Assembly (NCBI GenBank): GCA_005884985.1
Contig: VAYK01000030.1
Location: 1 to 7,523 of the forward strand
From: Actinomycetota bacterium
GTDB taxonomy: Bacteria > Actinomycetota > Thermoleophilia > Solirubrobacterales > 70-9
DNA length: 7,523 nt
Direction: 5' to 3'
In this document: piece by piece, positions 6,549 to 7,523 of the stretch
Layout: each line of letters starts with the position of its first letter
Numbering within the stretch: position 1 is the first letter of the stretch
Translations under genes and position numbers: made by a program
The notes under the pieces: model-generated
The model's database searches: none
Seen by the model: the letters and a program-made list of their open reading frames with translations, nothing else
Told to the model about the DNA's origin: nothing

Positions 6549-6615
6549 AGGAATACCGTCCCCTTCCCTCGGGGCTGGCGCTGCCGGCCTTGCTCGTGGA
6601 AATTTCCGGCCGCTA
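6549..6615. repeat. Dispersed palindromic repeat, copy B
   Basis: Second copy of the element at 3848-3912, same orientation, 67 bases. It carries the perfect 10-base palindrome GGAAATTTCC (6598-6607) where copy A has GGAGATCTCC: the two differ by an A/G and a T/C change at paired positions, so both remain exact palindromes. A 5-bp potential stem, GCCGG with CCGGC around the palindrome on the minus strand, is also kept in copy A with one G-U pair. Copy B is 18 bases past the stop of the SnoaL-like tail on the minus strand. Confidence 0.8.
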
Positions 6616-6630
6616 GGCGGGAGAGCGGTC
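6608..6630 (-). terminator. Hairpin at the junction of repeat B and the SnoaL-like tail
   Basis: CCGCT (6610-6614) and AGCGG (6624-6628) pair around a 9-base loop, beginning 5 bases past the SnoaL-like stop when read on the minus strand. Repeat copy A has a comparable inverted repeat, CGCTA/TAGCG, at the same place although the loop sequences differ. A 3' end role is plausible but unproven. Confidence 0.3.
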
Positions 6631-6631
6631 G

Positions 6632-6662
6632 CCTACTCCGACAGCCCGGCGGCTTTGAGGGC
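6632..6662. repeat. 31-base direct repeat, copy 1 (partner at 6916-6946)
   Basis: CCTACTCC, one variable base, ACAGCCCGGCGGCTT, one variable base, then GAGGGC; 29 of 31 positions equal its partner 284 bases away in the same orientation. Both copies encode the last residues and stop of a minus-strand reading frame ending (K)ALxAAGLxE, so the repeat is likely shared coding ancestry and not a mobile sequence. Confidence 0.8.
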
Positions 6663-6725
6663 TTGATCCCGGGAGAGGAACCAGCGGATCTCGCCGATCC
6701 CGCCGTCGCGAAGGTTCGAGGCGAG
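6633..6725 (-). pseudogene. C-terminal tail of a SnoaL-like/NTF2-like protein
   Basis: Read on the minus strand, 27 residues before the TAG at 6633-6635 run NLRDGGIGEIRWFL then SRDQALKAAGLSE. This matches the end of actinobacterial SnoaL-like (NTF2-fold) proteins, where the last strand LRDGKIVRW is followed by a DRAEALEAAGLSE tail. The family includes polyketide cyclases and many proteins of unknown role. A stop lies in frame at 6726-6728, just before the fragment, and none of the other minus frames upstream shows the remaining 100 or so residues. The loop between RDG and IRW is a few residues longer than usual. It is a 3' gene remnant and not a functional protein. Confidence 0.65.
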
Positions 6726-6915
6726 CTATCCGCTCAAGTGCCATTTAGGTTCAAGCATCAGGATTCGATTCATGATCCAGCCGTTCAGCGGGATCGGGAA
6801 GGGCGTCTCAGCGGTCGTCCGCGGAATTGGGCGGGCCTTCCTGTCCGGAAACAAGGTCCGCGGGGAGGCTCTCCCGAGGCCCGCGACTAGTTCCTCGACA
6901 CCGTGGGCGCCTCCT

Positions 6916-6946
6916 CCTACTCCCACAGCCCGGCGGCTTCGAGGGC
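6916..6946. repeat. 31-base direct repeat, copy 2 (partner at 6632-6662)
   Basis: Matches 6632-6662 at 29 of 31 bases in the same orientation. Similarity ends sharply on both sides. Confidence 0.8.
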
Positions 6947-6973
6947 CTTTCTGGCGGTCGGATGGCTCCAGCG
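6917..6973 (-). pseudogene. Second C-terminal gene tail ending KALEAAGLWE
   Basis: On the minus strand the 18 residues RWSHPTARKALEAAGLWE lead to a TAG at 6917-6919. The last ten residues are nearly those of the SnoaL-like tail at 6633, and RW precedes them as in that family. Upstream in the same frame the sequence becomes Arg-rich and unrecognisable. It may be a second SnoaL-like remnant, from a tandem pair or a duplication, or the end of another family with the same tail. No start or domain is visible. Confidence 0.45.
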
Positions 6974-7014
6974 CCTCAGCCGTTCCGGGCAATCGCCTCG
7001 GCTACGCTGCGAAG

Positions 7015-7512
7015 GTGACGGGTGAGGGAATCCCAGCGGCGAGATGGTCGACCCCCGGCGACGGGGAGCGGCTCTGGTTCCTTGGAACTCTGGCCACCAT
7101 CAAGCTGCCGGGTGAGGCATCCGACGGACGCTTCGCCCTGATCGAGTTCCTGTTTCCGCACCACGCGTCGCCGCCACTTCACACCCATCCTCAGGACGAG
7201 AGCTACATCGTGTTGGAGGGACGGCTCACGATTCAGGCTGGCGAGCATCGGTTCGAGCTTGAGGCAGGCGGCGCAGCCACGGTCCCGATGAGGGTGGCCC
7301 ACACCTTCCGGGTGGACAGCCAGACGGCGAGGGTACTTGTGCTCAGCACGCCGGCGGGACTTGAGCGCATGGTGCAGGACGCCGCAGTGCCGGCGAGCGC
7401 CCCTACGCTGCCGCCCGCCGACGCGCCGCGACCTGCGCCCGAGGAGCTCGAGCGGGTCTTCGAGGCCCACGGCCAGGTGAACCTCGGCCCGCCGCTCGGC
7501 CCGCTGGACTAG
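7015..7512 (+). CDS. Small single-domain cupin protein
   Basis: A 165-residue cupin if the GTG at 7015 is the start. Cupin motif 1 is intact: His56, His58, Glu62 and Gly69 in PPLHTHPQDESYIVLEG. Motif 2 supplies His96 (TVPMRVAHTF), with Pro91 kept and the usual Gly changed to Arg93. These four residues form the normal mononuclear metal site, so an enzyme (for instance a quercetinase-like dioxygenase or isomerase) or a metal-dependent sensor is possible; the reaction cannot be assigned. The C-terminal 45 residues are a Pro/Ala-rich linker and a short helix (EELERVFEAHGQV). The frame is open back to 6772, but the upstream part is unlike any cupin and overlaps gene debris; a cupin domain of about 165 residues is the usual size. 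No strong ribosome binding site is seen before the GTG (only GAAG directly abutting it), so the start is moderately certain. It ends 11 bases before the window edge. Confidence 0.85.
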   Translation: MTGEGIPAARWSTPGDGERLWFLGTLATIKLPGEASDGRFALIEFLFPHHASPPLHTHPQDESYIVLEGRLTIQAGEHRFELEAGGAATVPMRVAHTFRVDSQTARVLVLSTPAGLERMVQDAAVPASAPTLPPADAPRPAPEELERVFEAHGQVNLGPPLGPLD

Positions 7513-7523
7513 AGGTTCTCGCC

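Larger units (their letters stand above)
6726..7014. other. Decayed intergenic stretch before the cupin gene
   Basis: About 290 bases without an intact gene. A + strand frame is open from an ATG at 6772 into the cupin gene, but its first 81 residues (low complexity, rich in Pro, Arg and Ser) resemble nothing and lie opposite the minus-strand tails. A minus frame ending LMLEPKWHLSG at 6726 is likewise unrecognised. The second gene tail (6917-6973) lies within this stretch. Confidence 0.5.

Noticed and set aside
3848..6615. CRISPR or composite transposon reading of the repeats
   Set aside because: There are only two copies, no regular spacers, no cas genes, and no transposase or insertion sequence ends at either copy.

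Overview
The window is a high-GC bacterial chromosome segment. The GC-rich codon use and the gene content (WS/DGAT acyltransferase, DUF5996, a SnoaL-like tail, a UBP-type zinc finger fragment) fit a soil actinobacterium, possibly of the Thermoleophilia/Solirubrobacterales kind. That placement is inferred from protein style only; there is no rRNA or other marker gene here.

Left part (1-3409, + strand). The window opens inside a wax ester synthase/diacylglycerol acyltransferase gene. It overlaps by ATGA with an extended-SDR gene resembling fatty acyl-CoA reductases. Together they could form a two-step route from acyl-CoA to fatty alcohol to wax ester. A complete DUF5996 gene of unknown function follows after an 89-base gap.

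Middle part (3410-7014). One intact gene, a secreted neutral-ceramidase-like protein on the minus strand (4100-6268), sits among broken gene pieces. To its left are a truncated UBP-type zinc finger gene (-) and a fragment of a small ABM-like protein (+) that ends where a dispersed repeat begins. To its right are a frameshifted remnant of a cation diffusion facilitator transporter (+) with a hairpin just past its stop, a second copy of the dispersed repeat, and two short C-terminal gene tails (-), one clearly SnoaL/NTF2-like, that share a 31-base near-identical sequence. The two copies of the roughly 66-base dispersed repeat lie in the same orientation about 2.7 kb apart and bracket the ceramidase-like gene. 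Each contains a perfect 10-base palindrome, and the two palindromes differ by a matched pair of changes.

Right part (7015-7512, + strand). A complete small cupin with an intact metal-binding motif, most likely starting at an internal GTG and not further upstream, where an open frame runs over gene debris.

The most interesting signal is the dispersed palindromic repeat and its association with gene breakpoints. No CRISPR array, tRNA, rRNA, transposase or recognisable defence system was seen.
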